A stretch of 64,000 nt of DNA. Source: Pyxicephalus adspersus (taxonomy: Eukaryota; Chordata; Amphibia; Anura; Pyxicephalidae). The notes below the pieces were generated by a model. The model was not told where the DNA came from, made no database searches, and was given only the letters and a program-made list of their open reading frames with translations. The stretch spans positions 27,497,520 through 27,561,519 of the forward strand of contig NC_092859.1 of assembly GCF_032062135.1 (NCBI RefSeq). The letters are read 5' to 3'. The translations under genes and the position numbers were made by a program. This document shows, piece after piece, positions 38,701-46,900 of the stretch (position 1 is the stretch's first letter; every line of letters starts with the position of its first letter).

Positions 38701-39896
38701 TTAAGCTGTGGCTGATTTGTTGGCCCACATCTAGGTAATAGACAAATGATGTGATTGCTGTTTTCTGTCTAGGCCGTGTTTATGAGGGGAAAGTATACAC
38801 TGGACTGTGCAATTTGATTGAGAAATGGGACAAGCTGACAATGGCTCAACGTAAAGGACTCAATCACAGATATCACCTGGGATGTAACTGCAAGGTAAGA
38901 GAATTCTTTCTTCCTATGAACACGGACAACGCTATATATTAGTCACACAGTTGGCAGAAAAAAATTGCCAGGACTGGTGGAAGTTGACTGTTGCTATGAT
39001 TTTTATCAGGGTAGAATTTGAAGGGGTTTTATCAGGGAAGAAGGGGTTTGTTCACTATTAGGGTATTTACAAGTTCTTGTGATTGCCAAGCCTGGAAAAA
39101 ATAACAGAAATTGTGGAGAGAGACAGGATTTTTAGGCAGTAGTTTTTAGATGTTATTGTGTTCATTAATATACTCAATAAAGTCAAAATGTGAATAAACA
39201 AAAATTCAATACATATTTCATATTGTTCTAGATAACTGCTCTAGACATGGGGTTCCTAGTATTGTCATGTAAACCAAATAATATTCTAAATGAAAGAAAT
39301 AAAATTAACATAAATCAATATATGGAGAAAGAAGGTAATAGTGTTATACTCAAGGAATTCTATTGTATCTCCCGACGCGTTTCGCCCAAAAAGTGGCGTC
39401 CTCAGGGGATAGAGACTTGAGTATTGAATATATTAAAAGAAAAAAGACTGCAATACAGTCTTATGTCATTATTTCAACCATCAAGAAAAAAAAAACAGTT
39501 GTATAATCCTGTTTAACATTTCTCTATTCTGTGAGGCAAGCTTTAAAACTCTAATAAAACGCATATAAACATGCTAGAAACGTTCACATGCGTTTTTAAA
39601 AACGTCCGTGTAGACCCAGCTTTAGGTGGGTCAAAAGATTTGTTTAAAGAAAAAATAGAGGTTGATTTCTTACCCCGGCTGCTCATTCTTTGTTACAGAT
39701 CAAGCCTTGCTATTACCTTCCCTGCTTCATTACATCCAAGAGTGAGTGCCTGTGGACAGATCTGCTCTCAAATTTCGGCTACCCAGGCTACCAGTCCAAA
39801 AACTACGCCTGCATTAAGCAGAAGGAAGGTTACTGCAGTTGGTACAGAGGATGGACTCCACCAGACAAAACCGTGATCAACACCACGGACCCCTGA
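8581..39896 (+). CDS. TIMP3: TIMP3, metalloproteinase inhibitor 3 (five spliced coding exons)
   Basis: Secreted inhibitor of matrix metalloproteinases and ADAM/ADAMTS proteases that binds the extracellular matrix. The coding sequence joins 8581-8707, 33605-33687, 37886-37997, 38773-38894 and 39699-39896, 642 bases including TGA, giving 213 residues; human TIMP3 has 211. All introns are GT-AG, with phases 1, 0, 1, 0. Residues 1-25 form a hydrophobic signal peptide, so the mature protein starts at Cys26 with the inhibitory CTC motif. Twelve cysteines are present (six disulfides expected): netrin-like N-domain about 26-145, then the C-domain. The match [15 protein letters not shown], the long AB-loop motif and the ending [11 protein letters not shown] identify TIMP3 rather than TIMP1, 2 or 4. 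A sequon (Asn-Thr-Thr) sits near the C-terminus, where TIMP3 is glycosylated. The ATG has A at -3 and no upstream ATG lies between it and the TATA-like box. Mature residues 30 and 38 differ from human (Asn for Lys, Arg for Val). Nested antisense in a SYN3 intron. Confidence 0.97.
9575..10250. repeat. Degenerate minisatellite, unit about 32 bp
   Basis: Tandem units of the form AGGAGGGGTGCTGGTGTATG followed by AGCATTACCAAA repeat with about 32-base spacing. They are best preserved at 10030-10130 and increasingly degenerate toward 9600. Because the unit lacks stops in some frames, open frames of 83-100 codons appear on both strands; these are repeat artefacts. It lies 0.9 kb into TIMP3 intron 1. 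Confidence 0.85.
10667..10763. repeat. 97-bp imperfect hairpin
   Basis: Outer arms CAGGCAAT and ATTGCCTG and inner arms GTTTACTATAACAACA and TGTTGTTATAGTAAAC are inverted copies, with further pairing between (GGAGGTACT and AGTGCTCC). The loop is about 17 bases. Both strands could fold into a long hairpin. It may be a small MITE, a precursor-like hairpin RNA or chance amplification of an inverted repeat; no target-site duplication is clear. Confidence 0.8.
12727..12746. repeat. T20 homopolymer tract
   Basis: Run of twenty T residues. On the - strand it is an A tract that could be a retroposon tail, but no retroposon body was recognised upstream of it. Confidence 0.9.
21960..22200. mobile_element. 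Decayed MITE-like repeat (possible)
   Basis: The order of motifs (CTCCTATAGAGAAGAGC, then CCCCTTTCCATAGAATAGAACAGC, then TAGCTATGTGTTCATCTGTCAC) parallels the interior of the element at 57959-58283, which has CCCCTCCCCTCTCCATAGAGC and a TTCATGCATC arm. Terminal repeats are not clear, so class and ends are uncertain. Confidence 0.35.
23043..23589. mobile_element. T2/Kolobok-like MITE (probable)
   Basis: The left end reads TTAA then AGGAGAACTCCAAG; the right end reads GGTTCTGCTCCT then TTAT. The ends are inverted versions of each other and sit at a TTAA (left) and its one-base variant (right), the target site of T2/Kolobok elements. About 550 bases, non-coding. The interior GGTGAGAGGAAATCTTCC resembles segments near 300-490 and 35140-35350. 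Confidence 0.5.
24432..24700. repeat. Interspersed repeat, class not determined
   Basis: The segment with GGTTGAAAAAAGACACAAGT, CCATCAAGTTCAATC, then ACTGGGGAAAAAAATTC has the look of a dispersed repeat that I associate with amphibian genomes. No terminal repeats or tail could be defined, so the class is left open. The open frame 24434-24688 in it has no domain. Confidence 0.45.
28020..28270. promoter_or_regulatory. Candidate regulatory segment with octamer motif
   Basis: ATTTGCAT (28093-28100), the POU/Oct octamer, is followed by a second near-copy GATTTGC within 15 bases, in unique-looking sequence of intron 1. Motif presence only; chance occurrence is possible. Confidence 0.2.
29782..29938 (-). 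mobile_element. (ATT)n-tailed SINE-like repeat, antisense
   Basis: On the - strand: GCATATTAGATTGTAAGCTC, then the body ending with CAGCTCTGCGTAATATGTTG and GCGCTATATAAATAC, then an (AAT)n tail. It is colinear with the + copy at 37246-37386. Non-coding. Confidence 0.75.
32050..32170. repeat. Degenerate short tandem repeat (CTGCTAAAGC-like)
   Basis: Variants of CTGCTAAAGC and TGCTAAATGC recur about every 10-20 bases across 120 bases. Old and degenerate; the period is not constant. Confidence 0.55.
33605..33687 (+). CDS. TIMP3: TIMP3 coding exon 2
   Basis: 83 bases between a pyrimidine-rich acceptor ending in GCAG (33601-33604) and a GTAAGT donor at 33688. It encodes mature residues 18-45, [11 protein letters not shown] onward, including the AB loop that carries part of the matrix-binding basic patch. 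Lys26 and Lys27 are kept, but residue 30 is Asn instead of the Lys of human TIMP3, and residue 38 is Arg instead of Val. The exon ends exactly on a codon (phase 0). Confidence 0.95.
34940..34970. repeat. (ATT)n microsatellite
   Basis: TTATTATT run of about seven units in TIMP3 intron 2. No SINE body adjoins it, so it is recorded as a simple repeat. Confidence 0.85.
35133..35353. mobile_element. T2-like MITE (possible)
   Basis: Both edges carry TTAA (35129-35132 and 35354-35357). The right end AATTTCCCT inverts to AGGGAAATT, and the left end begins GGG. The interior TTTCCCCTCACTTCCTG is shared in style with segments near 400-460 and 23430-23480. Terminal match is weak on the left. Confidence 0.4.
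36579..36652. repeat. Imperfect direct repeat, two units of about 37 bp
   Basis: GGGTGTTGGAAGGGATTTAA then GGGTGTAATTTCC is repeated as GGGTGTTGGATGCCTTTGA then GGGTGTAATTTTCC immediately after. Two copies only. Confidence 0.7.
37246..37386 (+). mobile_element. (ATT)n-tailed SINE-like repeat, sense
   Basis: AGCTCTTCAGGGCAGGGTCC, CTGTATCACTGTCTG, GCAACCTCTATTTAATGTAC, then GGCGTTATATAAATCCTG and an (AAT)n tail. Most complete member of this family in the window, 500 bases upstream of TIMP3 exon 3. The final GCGCTATATAAAT-like block is shared with the tRNA-SINE family, suggesting the same LINE partner. Confidence 0.75.
37886..37997 (+). CDS. TIMP3: TIMP3 coding exon 3
   Basis: 112 bases after the acceptor TCCAG at 37881-37885 and before the donor GTGAG at 37998. 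It starts MYRGF and includes [20 protein letters not shown], with a conserved cysteine of the N-domain and Lys76 (mature numbering), a known matrix-binding residue in human TIMP3. The donor leaves one base, giving phase 1 into the Gly codon of exon 4. Confidence 0.95.
37998..38772 (+). other. TIMP3: TIMP3 intron 3
   Basis: 775 bases, donor GTGAG, acceptor CTAG. I see no repeat or coding sequence in it; short open frames there show no recognisable protein. Confidence 0.8.
38773..38894 (+). CDS. TIMP3: TIMP3 coding exon 4
   Basis: 122 bases from the acceptor CTAG at 38769-38772 to the donor GTAAGA at 38895. It encodes [19 protein letters not shown], then [16 protein letters not shown], with three conserved cysteines that close the N-terminal inhibitory domain. 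The exon ends in phase 0. Introns 3 and 4 are short (775 and 804 bases) beside intron 1 (about 24.9 kb). Confidence 0.95.
38895..39698 (+). other. TIMP3: TIMP3 intron 4
   Basis: 804 bases, GT-AG. Besides the hammerhead-like motif on the - strand, it holds AT-rich DNA and, near 39560-39620, a decayed self-complementary stretch built around GCATATAAACATGC and ACATGCGT that looks like a MITE remnant. No coding sequence. Confidence 0.8.
39359..39415 (-). ncRNA. Hammerhead-ribozyme-like motif, Penelope-element type
   Basis: Read on the - strand, CUGAGGA (39405-39399) matches the hammerhead box CUGANGA, and GAAA (39383-39380) matches the second box. Helix II is GCC (39397-39395) with GGC (39386-39384). 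GUC at 39376-39374 is the expected cleavage triplet, cut after C39374. Helix I is CCC (39408-39406) with GGG (39373-39371), then UCUAU (39413-39409) with AUAGA (39363-39359) across a 7-base bulge. Helix III is tiny, but its ACGCGU (39380-39375) is self-complementary, so two molecules could form a 6-bp duplex. One extra base (C39398) sits at the base of helix II, as in variant motifs, and may reduce activity. Short-helix-III hammerheads are known from Penelope-like elements. It lies antisense in TIMP3 intron 4 but sense in the SYN3 intron. No reverse transcriptase was seen beside it. Confidence 0.5.
39699..39896 (+). CDS. TIMP3: TIMP3 coding exon 5 with stop codon
   Basis: 198 coding bases after the acceptor TTACAG at 39693-39698, ending in TGA at 39894-39896. 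It encodes the C-terminal domain, beginning IKPCYYLPC and ending INTTDP, with five cysteines (CYYLPC pair, SECLW, YACIK, YCSW). This domain carries the hemopexin-domain contacts and the residues altered in human Sorsby fundus dystrophy. The Asn-Thr-Thr sequon lies at the same place as the glycosylated Asn-Ala-Thr of mammalian TIMP3. The 3'UTR follows in the same exon. Confidence 0.96.
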   Translation: MKPCYYLPCFITSKSECLWTDLLSNFGYPGYQSKNYACIKQKEGYCSWYRGWTPPDKTVINTTDP

Positions 39897-40301
39897 GCCT
39901 ACAAACTGTAATGGACTGTAAAAAAAAAAAAAAACTGAACGCATGAGCAGCAATGAAATTAGTGCCTAATTTCTTGCAAAAATTTAGCACTTGGAACACT
40001 TAAGTCTTTGCCATCATACTGAAAGTATATTTTTTAATCACTCTTCTTTTATTTTCAATCACCCATTTAAGCCAGACATTTTGCAGGGTTCTCTGGGAAA
40101 GTTTTTCTCTCTTTTTTTATTTTTAATTTCTATGAAAAAAACGCTTCCTTGGGCCAACCGGCATGTGCTGTCCTTAGTGTTGTGAAACAGTGCTGTGCAT
40201 TTGTTTCTTTCCTATCGCAGCTGCAGCCTCCTGCCACAAGAGGTGCTGTGTCCTAAAAACTCATAGGAAACACTCTAGGCAAAAGACTCTGGAATTGTGG
40301 A

Positions 40302-40307
40302 AATAAA
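40302..40307 (+). promoter_or_regulatory. TIMP3: Candidate proximal poly(A) signal, TIMP3
   Basis: Canonical AATAAA about 400 bases after the TIMP3 stop codon, on the sense strand. Use of this site would exclude the miR-21 match at 40555-40562, so choice of poly(A) site could decide microRNA control. Not testable from the sequence alone. Confidence 0.35.
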
Positions 40308-40554
40308 TAGCAAATTTTGAAAAGAGTTTTGGGATGAACCCCAAAATTAGTATGGGGATTGTTTGACTGGGTGACCCACTGTAAAAGAATTAGTAAATTC
40401 TACAAAGCTTTCCTGAAAATTAGAAAAGCTATTATTGTTTTTGCACTAAAAGCATACCTTTTAGATCTATATATTGCCAGTGTTACTTTTTTTTTTTTTT
40501 AACTGAATTTTGGTGCAATGCCTTGCAGGCCAAAGGCAGCACCAGCCGAAGAAA

Positions 40555-40562
40555 ATAAGCTA
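40555..40562 (+). promoter_or_regulatory. miR-21 8-mer seed match in TIMP3 3'UTR
   Basis: ATAAGCTA is the full 8-mer target of miR-21: complement of miRNA positions 2-8 plus A opposite position 1. It lies about 660 bases after the TIMP3 stop codon on the transcribed strand. TIMP3 is an established miR-21 target in mammals, so a site in the same gene is more likely functional than a random match, though one 8-mer arises by chance fairly often in 4 kb. Confidence 0.5.
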
Positions 40563-40760
40563 CTACAGCCTACCGCTTAACATATTGCAGGACTGTAAAA
40601 TAAGATGCAGCTCCCTCTTGTGGCCTGGAGTATTATACAATACCTGGACTTCCTCTGCTAATGTGGACCTATACTCGAAAGTTATCCTGAACCTATGTAA
40701 CCAGTCTTGCTCTGGTGGATAAAAAGTAATGGGTTGAAAGACTTGCCTCCTTCACCAAGG

Positions 40761-40844
40761 TGTTTGATCACATGATCTCGAATAAGGGGACCAGCCAATC
40801 TTAACTCTAATGCTGTTTTTCTTCAGAGATCACATGATCAAACA
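40761..40844. repeat. Inverted repeat in TIMP3 3'UTR
   Basis: TGTTTGATCACATGATCT at 40761-40778 is the inverse of AGATCACATGATCAAACA at 40827-40844 with two mismatches of 18, enclosing a 48-base loop. In the mRNA it could form a stable stem. It may also be the remains of a small MITE. Confidence 0.75.
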
Positions 40845-41992
40845 TCTAAGCTTTTGGTCCCATGGCCAGCACAGGATAGACTCTGGAGAAGCATTTTCAT
40901 TATTTCTGCCCTCTCTACTACCCTATATTTTGATCCCAGCAAGAATGTTTGCATAGCTTTAAATGTACCTAAACTCTGGTGTCTTTTTTAAATAAGAGGT
41001 ATTTATTTTTTTTCTCTAAAGCTCTGTAATGTCCCATATCTGAGATATTCCCACTACATACCTGTCTACAGGCAGGAAGTAGAATTGTTTGAGCAATGGG
41101 ACTTGACAGAGACAAAGTAAAGGTATGTACCAATCATGCACCAATGGAGAACATACAAATACCTTTTATTTATTTATAGAGGACATGCAGAGTTTAGGTT
41201 CACATTAAGTTAACACTCGAGCACAGGTGCACTTTAAAGGCAATCTGTTACAAATCAAAGCACCAGTGTAAAGGCTCTGATAGAAATTGTTACCCTTCCC
41301 ATGTACTCCCTAATAGTCCTCCTAGGGAAGTGAAGCTGAACCCAGGCATTGGTGTACTGCATTGCAACTTGTACGTAGGCCATGCCTCAAGGAATAGCTG
41401 CCTCCATCAGAGACTTCTCACTTGTTTGCTTCATGAAAGAGGCCTTTTAGAGACTCCAAAAAGTCTTGTGTTTTTCTGTGAAGAATCTTTATACTGGAGG
41501 TCTGTATAAGGCTACTATCTGATTATTCTGTTCTGCTCATTACGCAGGATTTTTTATTTGGTGGTGGGGAAGGGGGGCCTGTTAACAGCCACAGTGCCAG
41601 CAAAGGTTCCTTCAGTTTTGGGCAGCCACTAGTGGTCTGAGTGATTCAGGTTACCCACAAAGCCAAAACTAAGATGTCATCCTCCTAAATCTACATACCA
41701 GATCCATCGAAAGAGGGTGACACGTGTTTTGGCTTAGCTACTGCAGGTTCTGGTGGGGCGATCTCCCTTTATGGGGTCCTAGGAGATATAAGAAGCCTCT
41801 GCAGGATAAAACTTTTCAAGCACCACACAAACATTGAAATACAAATTTTTGGTAATGCCGGCCTGTTACATTACTGTTACGTTACTCGCCTGTTACAAGT
41901 ACTACAAGTACATTTTGGAAGTATTTAGAACAAGTGAAAGTTTGCTTGTAATGGCAATATTTTGGGATATAAATATATGCTAGTAACAGAAG

Positions 41993-41998
41993 AATAAA
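41993..41998 (+). promoter_or_regulatory. TIMP3: Candidate middle poly(A) signal, TIMP3
   Basis: Canonical AATAAA about 2.1 kb after the stop codon, in the sense orientation and before the MITE at 42257-42531. Confidence 0.3.
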
Positions 41999-42256
41999 AT
42001 TTGTGTAGAATAGCTGAATATACCTTTGGAATGTAAAAATGATTTCAATGTGGCAATTCCGGTAATGGGGTCATTGTGAACCTCTCTGCTCCCATCTAGT
42101 GACAAAGATCTGAGTTTGTATTTCTCACCATCCACCTACGGGACATCGTAGAGGTCAGTTTTCAGGGTAACTTCACATGAGTAATAAAAAAGTGAAAAAG
42201 ATTCCCAACATTTATACTTTACCTAGGAAGTGGCAGATCTGGTAAATTTTACCTAA

Positions 42257-42531
42257 GGCTAAGTTCAGATGGGAAGTGGGCACCGCAGTACCAATGTGGC
42301 TACCAACAGCTCGCACCTTGCCAGCCACTTGGCAGCCCCAACATCTAAGCTGGTTCTTAATGAACAAGCTTTTGAACTTTTGACAGTAGGTGGTGTTCAC
42401 GCGCCCACTCCCCCATTCAATCGCTATGGGTGGCTGCGAGGCTACATGTAACATCTCAAGTGCAGGAACAGTTAATGGACGTAAAGAACCAGAAACCACA
42501 CTATAACCTCACTGCCCATCTGAACTAATCC
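42257..42531. mobile_element. Non-autonomous DNA transposon (MITE), 275 bp
   Basis: Terminal inverted repeats: GGCTAAGTTCAGATGGGAAG on the left, and on the right a sequence whose complement reads GGATTAGTTCAGATGGGCAG. The interior is non-coding and relatively CG-rich. No clear target-site duplication, so the superfamily is undecided (hAT-like is one guess). It lies in the presumed distal TIMP3 3'UTR. Confidence 0.75.
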
Positions 42532-43920
42532 AAATGTATTCCTTATATGTAACAGGTAACACAGATTCACATGATTTGAAAGTAATGCCTGAATAAATGT
42601 GCTGCTTCTCATACACTGTCCAATCACACACTGAGGGCAGGTTGGTGACTAAGCTTTACTGCCTAATACAGTAAAGGAAAGTGTAATCAATACCTAAACT
42701 AAGCTATATGACAGGGGTGCACAGATCCCAAGACTGGCTTAAGGCATTCACAAATTCTTTGCTAGGAATAGATCACGTGTATGTATTTGAATCATTAATT
42801 GTTTTCCCAAATTTACAATTAAGTTATAACTGTGCAGTCCTTCTTAAAAAAAAGTTTATATCTGCTTCCATGTTTAACTTTACATGCCTTGTCTGGGCAA
42901 AAAAGATTTAGAGCTCTTTTGACTGTCTGCCTGCATCACACATGCTGTCTCCAAGCTCCTAAGTGAGAATAACAATATTAAAAAAAAAAGAGGCTAGTAG
43001 ATATCTACATTCCTCTTTACTATAAAACTCTGTTATTTGATACTAATATATCCCCTCCATGAAGGAAGAGTAAACCGGAGATTGCTCTACTTTCTCCAAA
43101 GTCTCAGTTGACAGAATGTCAGGGGGTTCAGGCAGGTGGAGTATTGTTTATTTGGGTCACCATTTTGGCCCCATTACCTGACCCTCTTGGATGCAGCTTG
43201 TGTAAAGACAGACAACTGACAGGGTAGCAACCTTTAGTTGTGATTCTCACCAGCAAAGCCATTTTCAGAGAAAGTGGGAAAAGAAAAATTAAATAAGTTG
43301 AACAGATATTTCAATTGTTGAAGATGGTATTTTCTTCTACTCATGTGGGGTTACTCTATAAAGTGGCACTCATTGGGTGGTGCCTTGACACCCAGTAAAG
43401 GGGAATAAGTGAAATTTTATATTTTTTGAGTTGCTGTTGACTGGATATTTGAATAGAAAACATTACATGTAGATCTCTAATATAAAGCCTTTTTTTATTG
43501 GTTCTGACGAAATGGGTGACTAAAGTATATGTTTTACTGAGATTGTGTGACTTAACATATTTTTCTGTTTATATATTTTTTTCTCTTATTTATCATTTGT
43601 AGAGGAAATTTTTTAATATATCTTCACTCCATTCCAAGTAGGGAGTTGTAGTTTTTTTTGTATGCTATTTACAGGTTTGCTACAATTATATTACAGATAA
43701 GGAATATTTTATATCAAAATGCTTTTATATTTGCAGAGAATACTCTTTGGCTACAGAGATTTTTTTTTGTCCTTTTGTAGTTACGTAGGAACAAGTGCTT
43801 TTAAATAAGGATGCTTTTTTAGCTTACACAGGAACGCTGTTAATCTTGGTATAGCATTCATAGCCAACCACTGGATAGCCAGCAAGGTGAATAGATTTCT
43901 GTTAATATAACTATGCACTG

Positions 43921-43926
43921 AATAAA
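43921..43926 (+). promoter_or_regulatory. TIMP3: Candidate distal poly(A) signal, TIMP3
   Basis: Canonical AATAAA about 4 kb after the stop codon, at the end of a long T-rich tract that looks like 3'UTR. This would give a transcript of the size class known for TIMP3 in other vertebrates, but the assignment is inferred. Confidence 0.35.
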
Positions 43927-46900
43927 GTAGACATGAGTGATGATGAACGAGAGCAAGTTTAGGCCACCTGTGGAGCCCTATCAGTTAGAGATTTATAAAA
44001 AGCCGAAGTTATGTTTTATTTGAAACAAATCGAATAATGCAAGCTGGTCTCCTATGAAAAAGTATTTTTTTTTACTTTAATGGTATCTGCAGGATTGTGC
44101 CAAGCAAAGTGAACTTTACAGGTTGTCATCCACTAATATTAGGCATCAGGTTCTCTCACTTCACCAACACTTAGGTGACATTGTAATATTATTATAACAG
44201 AAGTGACTAGCAGACTTGTATTTAGGGATAAGAACAACAAAATCAGTCACTGTGCAGCGTTAATGGAAGGACGCCGAGTTTGCCTATTAATTGACTAAAC
44301 ATGTCTGCTTTTACATATATAAAGAAACTAATTATGAAATAAAAAACCCTTTTAAAACAGCATCATGCATTGACAAGATTACAATAGGCTGTTTGCACAT
44401 ATTATCTGTAAAACAGCTTAAATAATTAAATATTTCCAGGCATAAAACTGGCTTCCTAATCCTTGTAAATATCTATGCTCACTGGCTCCTTGTATTGTGG
44501 TCAAGCAGACCCTTTTATGTGAATTTATATTTATATTATTTTATTTTAAATGAAGCAGTTTAGTTTATTCTACCGCATAGTCTATTTTTGACAAGCCTAA
44601 TGCTGTTCACACATCAACTCCACAATTTTAAGAGTTAGTCAGTTAGATCATTTGCCATGAAAATTGGCAAATGGTCACTCAAAATATTTTCATCCTGGCA
44701 TAATTTTAGATCATTTTGGCTAGAAGTGTTACTTGAGACAATTTCTGGTCACACAAACCAAACAATTGAACTAAATAATAAGAGTTTTTGCAGCAGCATT
44801 TAAAATAATTTGTCATCAGTTTGTCATTTTTAAGTGGCGTTCTGAGCGATCAGATTTATAGCTGCTGTTATATCAAACAGTACTTTTCAATTTCCCAAAT
44901 AAATGATTGGAGGGGAAGATCAATTGGTTTGGAAGACCAACATTGGAAGTAAACTTCAGTAATAGGTGAATAGGATTAGTAACTAATGAATACGCATTCT
45001 TTCATCTGACACATATGGGGAAGGGGGGGGGGGCTGAGGAATTTAATTATGTGAAAAATACAGAGTTATAATTTGCTTGCTGCTACTGTCTTTTTAGTGT
45101 TTTATTATGTTGAGATACATTGCAAACTTTTTACTATGTCCTTAATATAGATTATCTTGTACATAGATGTTAAAAAAAGAAAATCAAAGCCAATAATCTT
45201 GCACTGACGTGGCCAAACATTTGTCAAAAATAAAATGTGCAAGGTGTCATAGAATCAAGTGTCTTTTTATTGCTGTCATTGCACATGTCATTACTACAGT
45301 TTTACCATTCCAAATGAATCTTTTATTTCCCACCAGGAAAGGATTAGGCCATGGAGGAGGGTTGGGGCTTGTCATTTTCTTTTACCTGGCTGGTACAAAT
45401 AAGATATACTGGACGGGTGGCCCTGGGTGGAGACAGTACCCCATTCACACCTCAATCAGAACAGGAATTGCAGTCAGTGACATGTTTCTATTGCAGTCTG
45501 TGTCCCCTTGGGGAAAATTACTCCTCTAATTGGTAATCATTAAGACAGAAAATGAGTTTAATCCTAAATTTGTAAGTAAAAATCTGTCTATGGTGACAAA
45601 TGCCCCATTGACAACTAAGATGGAACTTGGGATTCGGGAAGGCAGGACATCCAGTATTGGTAGGCTTATTCAGACCTCGGTATAAAGGTGCTCTTATAAG
45701 CTTGGTGCACTTCAACGGTTTATTAAGAGAACCCTTTATTGTGCCGCAGGGGAACAGAAGGAGGGTGGACAAATTCTAGCCATGATTGGCGACAGTCTGC
45801 CAGCACAATGTTAGACATTACAGAGAAGAGCCATTTAAGTAGATCTGATGTGTCATACTAAATGGGTACAGCAAACAAAACTGCCTCTCTTCCCGGCTTG
45901 GCAGGCACATACATAATAAACACTTACTAGTTAATCATTGGTAGACTTTTAAGCAGGTACTCATGACTCCTGACATTCCTAAAACCGATAAAAAATATTT
46001 TCTACACCATCAATGGTCAAGAAAACACCAAATATTCTGTAATACCCAGAATTATGTAACCTTGACACTCAACATTCACAAATGCAAGTTTTCAAAATAT
46101 AAAGAACATGTCACATTTAGTCTTGTTTAGTAAAATAGTGCAAGGCTGGCTTTAGTAAATTGAATTCTTAACGATGGTTTGGCTGAATGCATTTAGCACT
46201 GTTTATTCAATACATTTACTTTTTTGTGTAAACTATTGTAGTGATTTACAAGAGGATTGAAGGTTTTAAAACCTTTTCTCTATGTACTTTACCTGTTTGG
46301 TAGTTCCATTTTGGCAATGTTACTTAATTTTATCAGATCCTAAGGTCTCAGTAAATTCCAGGAAATCCTGATACAGAAATATTTGTACCGATTGCAATTA
46401 TTTTGAATTTTAGAACACAAGACCATACAAACAGAGAAATGCATTAGCTAAATCAATATTCAGACATAAAACCAATTATTTTATTTGATGAGAATTCTAA
46501 CCACATGCACATAGAACCTACATAAGCATAACATAAGCAGCTTTCTTGTAATATGTTGTATGCTTCTTACTTATTCAGTTACATTGTTACCAACTATCCC
46601 TGTAGTATACAGAGCACCCTTACTTTTCTATGGGGTTCTATAACCCTGTCCTAGGTTGACGACACTACTTCACTTAATATACAGGGCGTGTGTTCTTACC
46701 CTAGAACTAGGATTGTGTTATTAGCCGGATCACTAGGTGAAAATAAAGGAAAATGCCTGAAAAAAAGAAAACAAATGGAGCCAGCAGGTGCAGCAAACAT
46801 CAAACGATCCAACTCCATCTACAATTACTTAAACATTCTGTCAGACTGTACTCTTAGTAATGTGACCTCAAAAACTGCTTGAAGTTCTATTGTTTTAGAT

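Larger units (their letters stand above)
39897..43926 (+). other. TIMP3: Presumed TIMP3 3'UTR (3' end uncertain)
   Basis: TIMP3 transcripts in other vertebrates carry a multi-kilobase 3'UTR. Here no gene follows the stop codon, and AATAAA signals occur at 40302-40307, 41993-41998 and 43921-43926. The interval contains an 8-mer match to the miR-21 seed at 40555-40562, an inverted repeat at 40761-40844 and a MITE at 42257-42531. The distal end is an inference from family length and the last clear AATAAA; the real end could be any of the three signals or lie beyond. Confidence 0.5.
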
